Positions 8,270 to 16,025 of a stretch of DNA of 64,000 nucleotides are shown one piece after another. The stretch's first letter is position 1, and every line of letters starts with the position of its first letter. This DNA is from Streptomyces sp. MUM 2J (GTDB lineage Bacteria; Actinomycetota; Actinomycetes; Streptomycetales; Streptomycetaceae), in NCBI RefSeq assembly GCF_022414535.1, contig NZ_JADWYM010000034.1, forward strand, positions 1-64,000, written 5' to 3'. A program made the translations under genes and the position numbers. The notes under the pieces were generated by a model. The model did no database searches. It saw only the letters and a list, made by a program, of their open reading frames with translations, and was not told where the DNA came from.

Positions 8270-8418
8270 GCTTCCATCCCGTACGCCGTCGACCCACACG
8301 CAGTGGAGCGGACGCGGTGCCGGGCGTCCAGGTGGAGCGCGCCACTGCACGAACGACCTGGACGCCCGGTGCCGTGTCTGCTCGCCTTGGCTGGGTCGAC
8401 GGTGTGCGGGATGGAAGC
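8270..8418. repeat. ~150-bp palindrome B
   Basis: Arms of about 64 bases face each other. GCTTCCATCCCG, CCGTCGACCCA and CCGGGCGTCCAGGT on the left have exact complements on the right. Differences between the arms are often paired changes. The central ~22 bases hold CGCGCCACTGC. It lies between the divergent leader copy 1 and the plus-strand gene at 8601, in a ~380-base gene-free gap. Its plan matches palindrome A at 1013-1169, so the two bracket the minus-strand block. Confidence 0.85.
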
Positions 8419-8600
8419 ACCCTCACCCCCACGAACCCGCAGCCGGGCACGAAGCCCCCTCCGCCCCGGTGCCGGCCGATCCCCCGCCGGAGGCACTGAT
8501 CACTGACCTGACCCCACCGACCCGTGGTTCGAGATGTCCGCGGACCTGTGCCTACGGTGCGCGCGACGAGCCACGATTTCGAACAGGACTGGGGGCACGG

Positions 8601-9050
8601 GTGAGCACCAATTCGGCAGGGCCGGTAAGCACGTCGGAGCTGCGGCGGCGGGTTCGCGCTGCTGAAGCACTGAAGGCGAAGACGCGCGAGATAGCCGCCG
8701 CGAACACGCTGACCGCGCGAGAGGCCGCAGCGAAAGCGGCCACGGCGAAGGAGGAGGCCGATGTCGCCGCGCGGGAAGCCGCTGCTGTCGTCCTGCGGCT
8801 GTTCGACAACGACGCCGAGTTGGTCTCGGAACTGCTGGGCGTCCCAGCAGATGAGCTGGAACGGGAAGCGAAGCCTGTTACCGCCGCTCGGGCGAAGGAG
8901 GTCATCGAGGAGCTGCGGGCCCGCGCCGAGCGGCCTCGCTCCACCCGCACCCGTAAGCCTCCACCGGATGCGGCCGGCGCCGCTTCCTCGACCCCGGACA
9001 CCTCGCCCCCGGCGGCCACGACGGATGACGGCCGGGCTGATGCCGCCTGA
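8601..9050 (+). CDS. Ala-rich helical protein, KfrA-like in appearance
   Basis: Encodes 149 residues from GTG at 8601, with a GGGGG purine run upstream. The first 115 residues are almost wholly Ala/Glu/Arg helix with heptad character (ELRRRVRAAEALKAKT, ARAKEVIEELRARAER). The last 35 are Pro/Ser/Thr-rich and disordered. It is the first rightward gene past palindrome B and overlaps the start of the HNH gene. Long Ala-rich coiled coils are common in plasmid KfrA-type partition helpers; that likeness is composition only, so the function stays open. Confidence 0.6.
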   Translation: MSTNSAGPVSTSELRRRVRAAEALKAKTREIAAANTLTAREAAAKAATAKEEADVAAREAAAVVLRLFDNDAELVSELLGVPADELEREAKPVTAARAKEVIEELRARAERPRSTRTRKPPPDAAGAASSTPDTSPPAATTDDGRADAA

Positions 9051-9675
9051 GCACGACTCCGGGCACGGCCTCTTCCCGCTCTCGGCGGTGAACGGGGCCG
9101 GGCCCATTCACGTTGACGAGCAACTTTCGCTCATCGGTGAACCAACGCCCGTCCGCATACCGGCCGTTGAGTGGATGCGCTGGCTGGCCGACGAGTCCGT
9201 TCAAGCCCGGTACTGGGCGAAGGTCTACCGGACCCCGTCAACCGAGGACTGCTGGTTCTTCCTCGGAGGGATCTCTAGCACCGGCCACGCCAGCTTCAGG
9301 GCCGCGTCGCGGCCGGGCAGGACACGCACGGGCACGGTGCCGGGCCACCTGTACGGATACCAGCTCGCGCACGGCGTGATCCCCCGACTTGGCTGGGGAA
9401 CCGACAGCCCGACCGTCTGCCACACCTGCGACAACCACTCCTGCCAGCAGCCGACGCACCTGCGCCTCGGCACGGCGGCGGAGAACCGGGCCGAATGGCT
9501 GGCCCGCCGCCGCGACCCGAGCAGTCCGCTCGCTGACGTCCGCGGCCCGGCCGGAAGGTCGCGCGCCATCGGCGCCGCCATCGAGGCCGGCCGGAAGGGC
9601 GGGGAGTCCGCGGAGTCGATCAAAGCTCGCGTCCGTGCAGCGATCGCGGCTGGGCGCCCGCTCAGCCTGTGGTGA
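9025..9675 (+). CDS. HNH endonuclease
   Basis: Encodes 216 residues. ATG at 9025 is used here; ATG at 9040 is equally possible, and both overlap the end of the previous gene. The motif CHTCDNHSCQQPTHLRLGT near residues 133-151, followed by ENRAEW, is the Cys/His-rich HNH finger of phage and homing-type nucleases (HxCDNxxCxNPxHLxxGT). The C-terminal basic part, with SAESIKARVRAAIAAG, may aid DNA binding. It is the last gene of the rightward pair and is followed by a strong hairpin. A role in element mobility or packaging is inferred. Confidence 0.8.
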   Translation: MTAGLMPPEHDSGHGLFPLSAVNGAGPIHVDEQLSLIGEPTPVRIPAVEWMRWLADESVQARYWAKVYRTPSTEDCWFFLGGISSTGHASFRAASRPGRTRTGTVPGHLYGYQLAHGVIPRLGWGTDSPTVCHTCDNHSCQQPTHLRLGTAAENRAEWLARRRDPSSPLADVRGPAGRSRAIGAAIEAGRKGGESAESIKARVRAAIAAGRPLSLW

Positions 9676-9714
9676 ACCTCGCCGCCCTCCGAAACCAACC
9701 CCCCGAAGGACAGA

Positions 9715-9752
9715 CGGGCCCCGACAGACACGATGAGGTCTGTCAGGGCCCG
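9715..9752. terminator. Shared terminator between convergent genes
   Basis: A 15-bp stem (CGGGCCCCGACAGAC against GTCTGTCAGGGCCCG, one mismatch) with an 8-base loop lies 40 bases past the HNH stop and 110 bases past the stop of the oppositely oriented LuxR gene. It can serve both directions. Confidence 0.7.
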
Positions 9753-9862
9753 TCGTCGCACGCGTCAGAAGACCTTCTCTGTCTCCGCGGCCTTGTCTAC
9801 CTCTATGCCGTCGCAGTTCGGAACGTGAGACTCAAGACACAAAGCCCTGGGATCATGAGCTC

Positions 9863-10843
9863 TTATATGGAGTGGTCCAGAAGGTCGGTTTGTGCGATGA
9901 GGTAGGCAAGCTGTGCGCGGCTGCGGCTGCCGAGAACTTCAGAGGTCTTCTGGACGTGCGTGCCCACCGTTCGTCTGCTGATGCCCAGTCGCGCCGCGAT
10001 CGCGTCGTCGGTGTAGCCCTCCACCATGAGCCGCAGCACGGCCCTTCGGGTCTCGTCGGTAAGGAGTGGCGGGCGCAGCCGGGAGGGGGCTTCTCCCACG
10101 GCTACCGCACGGCTCCACGCCTGCTCGAAGCCTTTGACCAGGTACTCGATGACGCTGGGTTGCCGAATGACCAACGCGGACTGGCGGCGGTCATGCGGAC
10201 CGGGGATGAAGGCCGTCTTGTTGTCACACACGATGAGCCGCTCGAACACCTCGTCAAGCGTCCTGACCTGCGCACCCGCGTTCACCACTCGCTCGATGTA
10301 GGAAAGCGTGGGACCGTGTCCCCGCACCGTGTGCTGGTACAACGTGCGCTGTTTGACGCCTCGAGCGGCCAGGGCGAGATCGCGCGGCAGGGCCTCGGCG
10401 AGGAGCTCCGGCGAGCGGCCGCCGTTGGGCTGGGCGGTCAGCAACTCCTCACGGCAAGACTGCACCGCCTCTTCCAGAGCGGCTCCGATCACGCTTTCGC
10501 CGCTGAGCACCTCGACCGAGGTGCCGCCGCTCTGCTGGGCCTCCGCGTAGACAACCTCCACCCGGGCCATCGTGGCGCGGATCGCCATCAGGGCGTCCTG
10601 GTGCCTCATGATTGCACGCTCAATCGGCCGGGAAAGTGAAGCAGTGGCAAGGGCTGGAGGAACCGGAACGAGGGATCCCGGGTTGTCCGGCATGCACCGG
10701 AACAACCCCAAGTCGACCAGGCAGTCAGGGACCCGGTCCGCCACGACGCCACCTGCCACCAGCGCCTCGCGATAGCGCGCCAGGCCCTGCTCGCACAGCT
10801 CAGGGAGCTGCGTTACCCCCACCTGATCCTTCTCTGTGCACAT
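9863..10843 (-). CDS. LuxR-family HTH transcriptional regulator
   Basis: Encodes 326 residues from ATG at 10843, preceded by GTGGGGAC; ATG at 10879 is in frame but has no visible ribosome site. The C-terminal ~60 residues (LTDETRRAVLRLMVEGYTDD, then IAARLGISRRTVGTHV) form a GerE/LuxR winged HTH. The N terminus (LCEQGLARYREAL, CLVDLGLFRCMPDNP, PIERAI) matches the Streptomyces family of LuxR proteins with a TrmB-like sensing region, often found beside natural-product genes. It faces a small secreted-peptide gene across a 125-base divergent region and borders the NRPS-PKS cluster. It is a probable cluster or peptide-linked regulator; signal unknown. Confidence 0.85.
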   Translation of the reverse strand: MCTEKDQVGVTQLPELCEQGLARYREALVAGGVVADRVPDCLVDLGLFRCMPDNPGSLVPVPPALATASLSRPIERAIMRHQDALMAIRATMARVEVVYAEAQQSGGTSVEVLSGESVIGAALEEAVQSCREELLTAQPNGGRSPELLAEALPRDLALAARGVKQRTLYQHTVRGHGPTLSYIERVVNAGAQVRTLDEVFERLIVCDNKTAFIPGPHDRRQSALVIRQPSVIEYLVKGFEQAWSRAVAVGEAPSRLRPPLLTDETRRAVLRLMVEGYTDDAIAARLGISRRTVGTHVQKTSEVLGSRSRAQLAYLIAQTDLLDHSI

Positions 10844-10968
10844 TTGTCCCCACTTCACGTTCTTGCACTGCCCACTCATGATGCCAGTTGAATCTTCACT
10901 CGCGGCGAACGGCAGAGGATGCTTCTGAACACCGAAACGGTGACTCAGTCGCAAATCGAGGGAGACCA

Positions 10969-11139
10969 ATGATTTACCGCATTCGCACCATCTCTGTCGG
11001 ACTCGGAACGGCCGCACTGTTGGCCCTCGGCGCCATCAATCTTCATGCGGACAGTACGACGCTGACGAATACTGATCACACGGCGTCCGCTTCGCAGAAT
11101 CAGGAAACTCTCACGCCGTATGACTCTGCGTGGGGGTGA
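10969..11139 (+). CDS. Small secreted peptide
   Basis: Encodes 56 residues from ATG at 10969, with GGGAG eight bases upstream. Residues 1-27 are a typical signal peptide: basic MIYRIR, a hydrophobic core VGLGTAALLALGA, and a polar INLHADS cleavage zone. The mature part of about 28 residues is Thr/Ser/Asn/Gln-rich and ends PYDSAWG. It has no Cys and no membrane anchor. It is divergent from the LuxR gene. A pheromone, RiPP precursor or simple secreted peptide are all possible; its position next to a regulator favours a signalling role, which is inference. Confidence 0.6.
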   Translation: MIYRIRTISVGLGTAALLALGAINLHADSTTLTNTDHTASASQNQETLTPYDSAWG

Positions 11140-11838
11140 CCTCCCAGGACCGACTGATGCCGCGGGCCCCCTCCAATTCCCCGTAGCCGCCCGGGATGCG
11201 GTCCCAGTGGATTGAAAATCAGGGTGGCCAAGGTAGCGTCGCCCATTGGGTCTGGCATGAGGAATGCCAATTCTTACACCCCGCGAGAACCCGCAGGACT
11301 CATATCCGATACACACAGAATTTGTCGTAATTCGGAGACGCCCAGTGCATTCTTAGCGGTGATCCATAATGTCGTCCGTTAGCGAAAATGGGCACCCCCG
11401 CACCTGGGTGCCGGTTCACGCGGGAGTATCAGACGGTTACGGCACTGAGCACCCCGAGGCGAGTGCTTCACACTGGCGCGCTCGACGGTCCGCCCGCCCC
11501 AATTAGTGCCACCGTAAGCCGACGGCCTGGCGCAACGCGGTGAGCAGGGCGAGGGACGCACGCGTTCGGCATCAACGCGTCGGTAGGGGAGGGCGTTTGA
11601 GAGGGGCCGAGGCGTCTCGGCCGACCGTCGTCCGGGAGTGTCTGCCGAGGCGGTCGGCACGGCTCTGCGTGGCTCCACGTCTCGGAATTCGCCTTCGCGA
11701 ATCTCATTGAGTGCCGTCCTGCGGCCGGAACTGCAAACGGCGCACGCTACTGATGGTCGGGCCCGCCTTTCCTCGAGCCACCGATAGATGGGGCAGTGCA
11801 TGGATGGGAATGCTTGGTGTAAAGAAGGAGGAGTCAGG
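11140..11838. other. Gene-free stretch
   Basis: No frame here has convincing coding character on either strand. The region is less GC-rich than its surroundings near 11,220-11,380. A strong AGGAGGAG ribosome site at its right end belongs to the 11839 gene. It may be debris from the same decay that hit the following genes. Confidence 0.5.
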
Positions 11839-12816
11839 ATGACCGATCGGCCCGTGGTGGCTCTGGTCGATGCTTACTCTAACGCACGACTGCTCGTGTC
11901 CCCGATCCGGATGCGAGGCTATGAAATTGTTCACGTACAGAGCTCTGCAGAAATACCTGAGTGGTTTGAATCATCCTTTCGGCGCGATGACTTTCGTGAC
12001 CTCGTGGTGCACAACCGCCATTTCATGGACACGGTGGACCGTGTGTCCTCTTCCCAGCCGGTAGCTGTGCTGCCCGGACTCGGAACCGGGGTCGAATTAG
12101 CTGCTGATTTGAGCGCGCATCTGGGCCTGCGAAACAGTGGCATGCGAAAAAGCGTGGCCCTGCAGAATACTGCGGAAATAGTCAGCCAGACGGGATTCAA
12201 GGTTCATTCAGTGAGTCTCGACGGGGTCCACTACATCTGCGATATCTGGGAGATGCGGCAGTCCGGCTCGCCACAGGCTGACGGCCGACCGCGGGGTGCG
12301 ATGCTGCTCGCCCGCCGGGGCGTGCGGCAAGACCGGCTCGTGGACCTCACCCTGAGCGGACTCGACGCGGCAGGGCTGCGTAACGGTCCGGCCTGCACGG
12401 AGTTCGAGCACACCGCGCACGGTCCGGTCCAGGGCGCCCCGAACGCGGGCATCTGCGCGACCGACGAGCCGCTACTCACGCGCGAGGCGATCGGCGAAGG
12501 ACAGGCCGACTGGACTGTCTTCGCCTATCTCGCCCCGGAATGGTTCCGGCTGCGCGCCTCCAGGCCCTACCGGCGGCTACGACACGCGGCCTGGGTCAGC
12601 CTGGCCACTCCGGCGCCCGGTTCTGCGAGATTCCGCCTCCTCATGCGGGAACTGAAGGCGCTGGAGAGCTACCACGGCTCAGTGGTTGGCGGAGCACCGC
12701 CGGTGACCCGGGTTCAGCTACTCCACACCGAAGAAAAGACAGTGGTGCGTGACTACGCCGCGGCCTTGGCCGCGGTGGAACTGTACGGAGAGGGTCCATG
12801 GACGTCAGCTATCTGA
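11839..12816 (+). pseudogene. Decayed ATP-grasp ligase with internal deletion
   Basis: An open frame of 325 residues starts at ATG 11839, with AGGAGGAG upstream. The N terminus (VVALVDAYSNARLLVSPIRM, then EIVHVQS) is the pre-ATP-grasp domain of carboxylate-amine ligases. The later GVHYICDIWEMRQSG and LDAAGLRNGPACTE match the end of the ATP-grasp core. The ATP-binding Lys, the Gly-rich loop and the Glu-rich metal strand, which should lie between residues ~105 and ~130, are missing, as if about 80 residues were deleted. It also holds a TTA codon near 12,096. The frame is intact, so I infer recent decay or a non-catalytic remnant. It overlaps the LysR fragment by 19 bases. Confidence 0.65.
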
Positions 12817-13079
12817 ACACCTTCCTAGCCGTGGCCGGCTGGCCCAACTCCAGCAAGGCGACTGGTCAACTCAATCTATTCCAGCAGACGGTGACCGCGC
12901 GGATCAAGCGTCTCGAAGCCAGTCTCTTCCTGCGCGGCGCCGCAGGAGCAGGGCACACAGAAGCCCGTGTCCGGTTGCAAGGGTACGCACGCAGCATCGT
13001 CCAACTCTCGGAGTTCGCCCAGCGAGCGGTCACCGTGACCGATCAGGCGTCTCCGAGCCAGCACGCGAAAGGGAGGTAG
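12798..13079 (+). pseudogene. LysR-type regulator, N-terminal fragment
   Basis: This 93-residue frame opens MDVSYLNTFLAVAGWPNSSK and continues QTVTARIKRLEASLFLRGAA, the winged HTH of LysR regulators. Consensus residues are eroded, and a few residues appear lost between SLFL and RGAAGAG. The whole effector-binding domain (~200 residues) is absent. It sits between the decayed ATP-grasp gene and the StrR-like gene. It is probably inactive; a DNA-binding-only protein cannot be excluded. Confidence 0.7.
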
Positions 13080-13083
13080 GCGA

Positions 13084-14040
13084 GTGGATTCGGTTATCGC
13101 GACTACAGGCCGGCGCACGCCACGCGCGACTCCTCCTCCCGTCGAGCGGGTCCCCATCAGGCTGCTTGTGACGGGAAGTTCACCTCGGCTCCGTGGCGTC
13201 GACAACGGGCATGTTCGAGTGCTTGCGGAGACGCAGTTGCTTCCGCCGATCCTTGTGCACCGAGGGACGATGCGCGTCATCGACGGGGTGCACCGGCTGA
13301 TGGCCGCTCGCCTACGAGGCGACCGGTCACTGGACGTGACCTTTGTGGATGACTCCGAGGACAACTGCTTTATTCGGGCAGTCGAAGCCAACAACGCTCA
13401 TGGGATGCCCCTCTCCCTCGCAGACCGCAAGGCCGCGGCTGCGAGAATCCTCCGGGGCCGTCCTGAATGGTCGGATCGGGCGGTCGCGGGGATCGTTGGA
13501 CTGTCACCCAAGACTGTGGCGGTCGTCCGCCAGAAGCCGAGTGAGGAAATTCCTCAGTCGACGATGAGGATCGGCCGTGACGGTCGGAAGCGGGCCATGC
13601 AGCCACCTCATGCGTCAAGGCGCACGGCGTTGGATGACTCTGCCGGACCCGCTTCGTCTCAGGTCGGCGGTCCGAATGCGCACGGCGTCGGCGACGGCGG
13701 TGTCCGCACCACGCCCTCACGCGGCTGGGCGCCGCCTGAAGAGTTCCGGGCACTGCCATCCGGTCGCACCAGCGTCACCAGCGCAGCGCGAACGTCGATC
13801 GAGCCTTTCCAAGGCCCTCGGATTCTCAAGGCACTAGCGAGAGATCCGTCCCTGCGACTCTCGGAGGCGGGACGGGCGCTGGTGAAGAAGCTTGCAGCAT
13901 GCTCCGTTGCCCCGGAAGAGGTGGACAGGATCGCTGCAGCCGTTCCCGCGCACTGCGCGCAGTCGGTCACCCAGCTTGCCCTGGCCTACGCCAGAGCTTG
14001 GGAGGAATTGGCGCAGACCCTCCAAACTGCGTCAACCTGA
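13084..14040 (+). CDS. StrR/NovG-type ParB-fold pathway activator
   Basis: Encodes 318 residues from GTG at 13084, with GGGAGG nine bases upstream. Residues about 20-110 form a ParB/sulfiredoxin-like domain (VPIRLLVTGSSPRLRGVDN, RVIDGVHRLMAARLRG). Residues ~110-155 hold an HTH (GRPEWSDRAVAGIVGLSPKT). A long linker and a helical C terminus follow. This matches the StrR family of cluster-situated activators (streptomycin, novobiocin, glycopeptides) rather than partition ParB. It stands just before the biosynthetic genes and is the best candidate for their activator. Confidence 0.85.
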   Translation: MDSVIATTGRRTPRATPPPVERVPIRLLVTGSSPRLRGVDNGHVRVLAETQLLPPILVHRGTMRVIDGVHRLMAARLRGDRSLDVTFVDDSEDNCFIRAVEANNAHGMPLSLADRKAAAARILRGRPEWSDRAVAGIVGLSPKTVAVVRQKPSEEIPQSTMRIGRDGRKRAMQPPHASRRTALDDSAGPASSQVGGPNAHGVGDGGVRTTPSRGWAPPEEFRALPSGRTSVTSAARTSIEPFQGPRILKALARDPSLRLSEAGRALVKKLAACSVAPEEVDRIAAAVPAHCAQSVTQLALAYARAWEELAQTLQTAST

Positions 14041-14164
14041 TCCCGTGCCAACCATGCGTCCACGCGCTTCCCGTTTCGCCCGACTTATGCCCGACCAGTG
14101 GACGCACCGTGGGGAGACATCAAGGGTGCATTGCGGCACAGAACCCAGACCCGATAGCCGTGGG

Positions 14165-14490
14165 TCGTGGACGACGAGTTGTGGGCGATGCTCGAGCCGG
14201 TGCTGCCACCCCTTGTCGGAGCGGTCACCCGCCCCCCGGCCCGTGTCACGTGCCCTTCGTGCTCTCCACGGAGATCGCCCGGCAAGACGTACGAGTCTTC
14301 GAGCAACTGCAGTGGATCCGGCTGCCGGGGCTGGACGCAGCCGGGGAACTGGACTTGAGCCACGCGTACGTGGACGCGTCCCACGTAAGCCCGAGAAGGG
14401 GGCACCGCGACGGGCCTGGCGGCGGTCGACCGCCGCCAGGCCAGCAGCAGACACCACCTGGTCTGCGGCGTCAACGGCATCCGCTGAAAG
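14165..14490 (+). pseudogene. IS5-family transposase remnant
   Basis: Pieces of an IS5-type transposase lie in shifting frames. MDDELWAMLEPVLPP is the usual N-terminal motif. Further on, LDLSHAYVDASHVSPRRG with GPGGGRPPPGQQQ and GLRRQRHPLKAD correspond to the region around the first catalytic Asp and its follow-up. Frameshifts and large losses make it inactive. It is a trace of past insertion between regulators and biosynthetic genes. Confidence 0.65.
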
Positions 14491-14707
14491 CGGATCCCAC
14501 GGGAGCGGTGGTGTGGGTTGCCGGCAGGCCGGGTTGGTCGTAGGCCAGTGCTACGCTGCAATATCGATAACAGGCGAGAATCCGTCCATGAGTATGTGCG
14601 AGGAAAGGCACTCGCGTACCTGTTCTGGCTAAACGGCACTGGGCGACGTGGACTACACCGTGGACGTCGGCGACTTTGGGGATATAGACATCAGCACCCC
14701 CCAGACC

Positions 14708-16015
14708 TCAGTAAATCATATTAATGCATGCCCCGCGGTGAAAACTCACCACTTCGGTTTTACCTAGCGGGACGTGCCTTATTGTGCTGCCTGAGCAGAT
14801 ACCGTCCACCGCGTAGGGGCCGAGAATGTAAGACACGCCAGTTCGTTCCACCCTGCCGGTGCGGGCATTATAGTAGTCCATTTCCATGTGATCCGCCTGC
14901 ACATATTCCTGCAGTACGTGATCACGAGTCTCAGACGCCATTTGCAATCGATTCTTCCACTCTCCGGGATCGCTGGACCGCCCGACCATAACGCCTTTTC
15001 CGCCAGCAGAGTTGATGGGCTTCAGCACGAAGTCCCGCTGCCGCATGACGGCGAGGTCTATCAGGTTCTTCTCGGTCCCCTCATGTTCAGTCGAGCCAGC
15101 TCGCATCAGCCGGGTCCACGGGATGTGACGATCCACGAAGGCTCGTTCGTCGGCAGTAAGCGGTACCGATCCCTCGCTCAACCAGGCGAGGACTAGCTTG
15201 CTCGACAGCGCCAAGCCCGAGTCCGGGACCATGAACAGCGTGCTCTGGTGAGCCCGTGCGATTCCGTCCCACGAAATACCGAGTTTGCGCCAATCCTCGG
15301 GAAGAAAGTTCTTCAGCCCGATATCGAAGGATGGACGACCCGATTTCGGCGAGTCGAAGAATTCTGGTTCGACAAAAGCGCTCTCAAATCCATGATTCTT
15401 CAGATACTCGGACTCCGCGTCGTAGTACCACCTGTCCGGAATGTCAGAATCCCGCATCGTACCGACGTTCACCACGGACCGCTTCAGCCCCTTCTCGGCG
15501 CAGATACGCTCATACATCCTGACCCAGCCCTCAAGAGGTTCGGCGGGCTCATTCCCCGCGCGGGTCGGCTCCATCCCGAAGAGGTCGCGGTAGGCGGCGA
15601 TAAGATAGTGGGCCGTGACTGGCCCCCCGTTCGCGACACCGAAGTTGCACTCGACGAACAATGGCACCCCATCGCGCAACACGGTGTCCCCACGCGCATT
15701 ACTCGCGGAGAACTCAATCTCGTGCGACGTGCCGCCGGCGCCGAGCAGTGGTACTTGGTAGGGCAGCAGACCTGCCCGCTGCACGAGTTCTCTCGGATCG
15801 TCGGTCAACGACCAGCAGATTTTGTGCAGGAGACGAACCAACCCTTCCATCGCGTCATGGACCGCAGTCCTGGTCTCCGCAGGCAGCACTACTGGACGGA
15901 TCGCGGTCCTTTCCTGCTCCGGCGTGAATCGCAGACCGCGCATGCGATCGCGGATGTGTTGGGCTGTGGCGGCCGCTTCCACTGGGGAAGGCAAGTCATC
16001 CCATATAGCAGTCAT
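14708..16015 (-). CDS. ATP-grasp-type ligase A
   Basis: Encodes 435 residues from ATG at 16015, with GAGGAG upstream inside the end of ligase B. An N-terminal pre-ATP domain contains VPLFVECNFGVANGG (Glu and Asn for metal), near residue 150. The ATP-grasp half has DFVLKPINSAGGKGVMVG (ATP-binding Lys and Gly loop, near 330) and VLQEYVQADH. Layout and spacing resemble glutathionylspermidine-synthase-like carboxylate-amine ligases, which join an acyl phosphate to an amine. It is the last gene of a minus-strand run with ligase B, an exporter and, further up, ligase C. The substrate is unknown; a role in building or capping the cluster's peptide is inferred. Confidence 0.7.
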   Translation of the reverse strand: MTAIWDDLPSPVEAAATAQHIRDRMRGLRFTPEQERTAIRPVVLPAETRTAVHDAMEGLVRLLHKICWSLTDDPRELVQRAGLLPYQVPLLGAGGTSHEIEFSASNARGDTVLRDGVPLFVECNFGVANGGPVTAHYLIAAYRDLFGMEPTRAGNEPAEPLEGWVRMYERICAEKGLKRSVVNVGTMRDSDIPDRWYYDAESEYLKNHGFESAFVEPEFFDSPKSGRPSFDIGLKNFLPEDWRKLGISWDGIARAHQSTLFMVPDSGLALSSKLVLAWLSEGSVPLTADERAFVDRHIPWTRLMRAGSTEHEGTEKNLIDLAVMRQRDFVLKPINSAGGKGVMVGRSSDPGEWKNRLQMASETRDHVLQEYVQADHMEMDYYNARTGRVERTGVSYILGPYAVDGICSGSTIRHVPLGKTEVVSFHRGACINMIY

Positions 16016-16025
16016 ACATCGCTCC

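Noticed and set aside
8188..8496. A 102-codon minus-strand frame ending at leader copy 1
   Set aside because: It runs through palindrome B and ends in the promoter. The similar C-terminal residues to two real genes come from the shared promoter sequence, not from homology.
13084..14040. Plasmid partition ParB
   Set aside because: The single ParB-type domain plus HTH and the position at a biosynthetic cluster fit StrR/NovG-type activators better, and no ParA is nearby.
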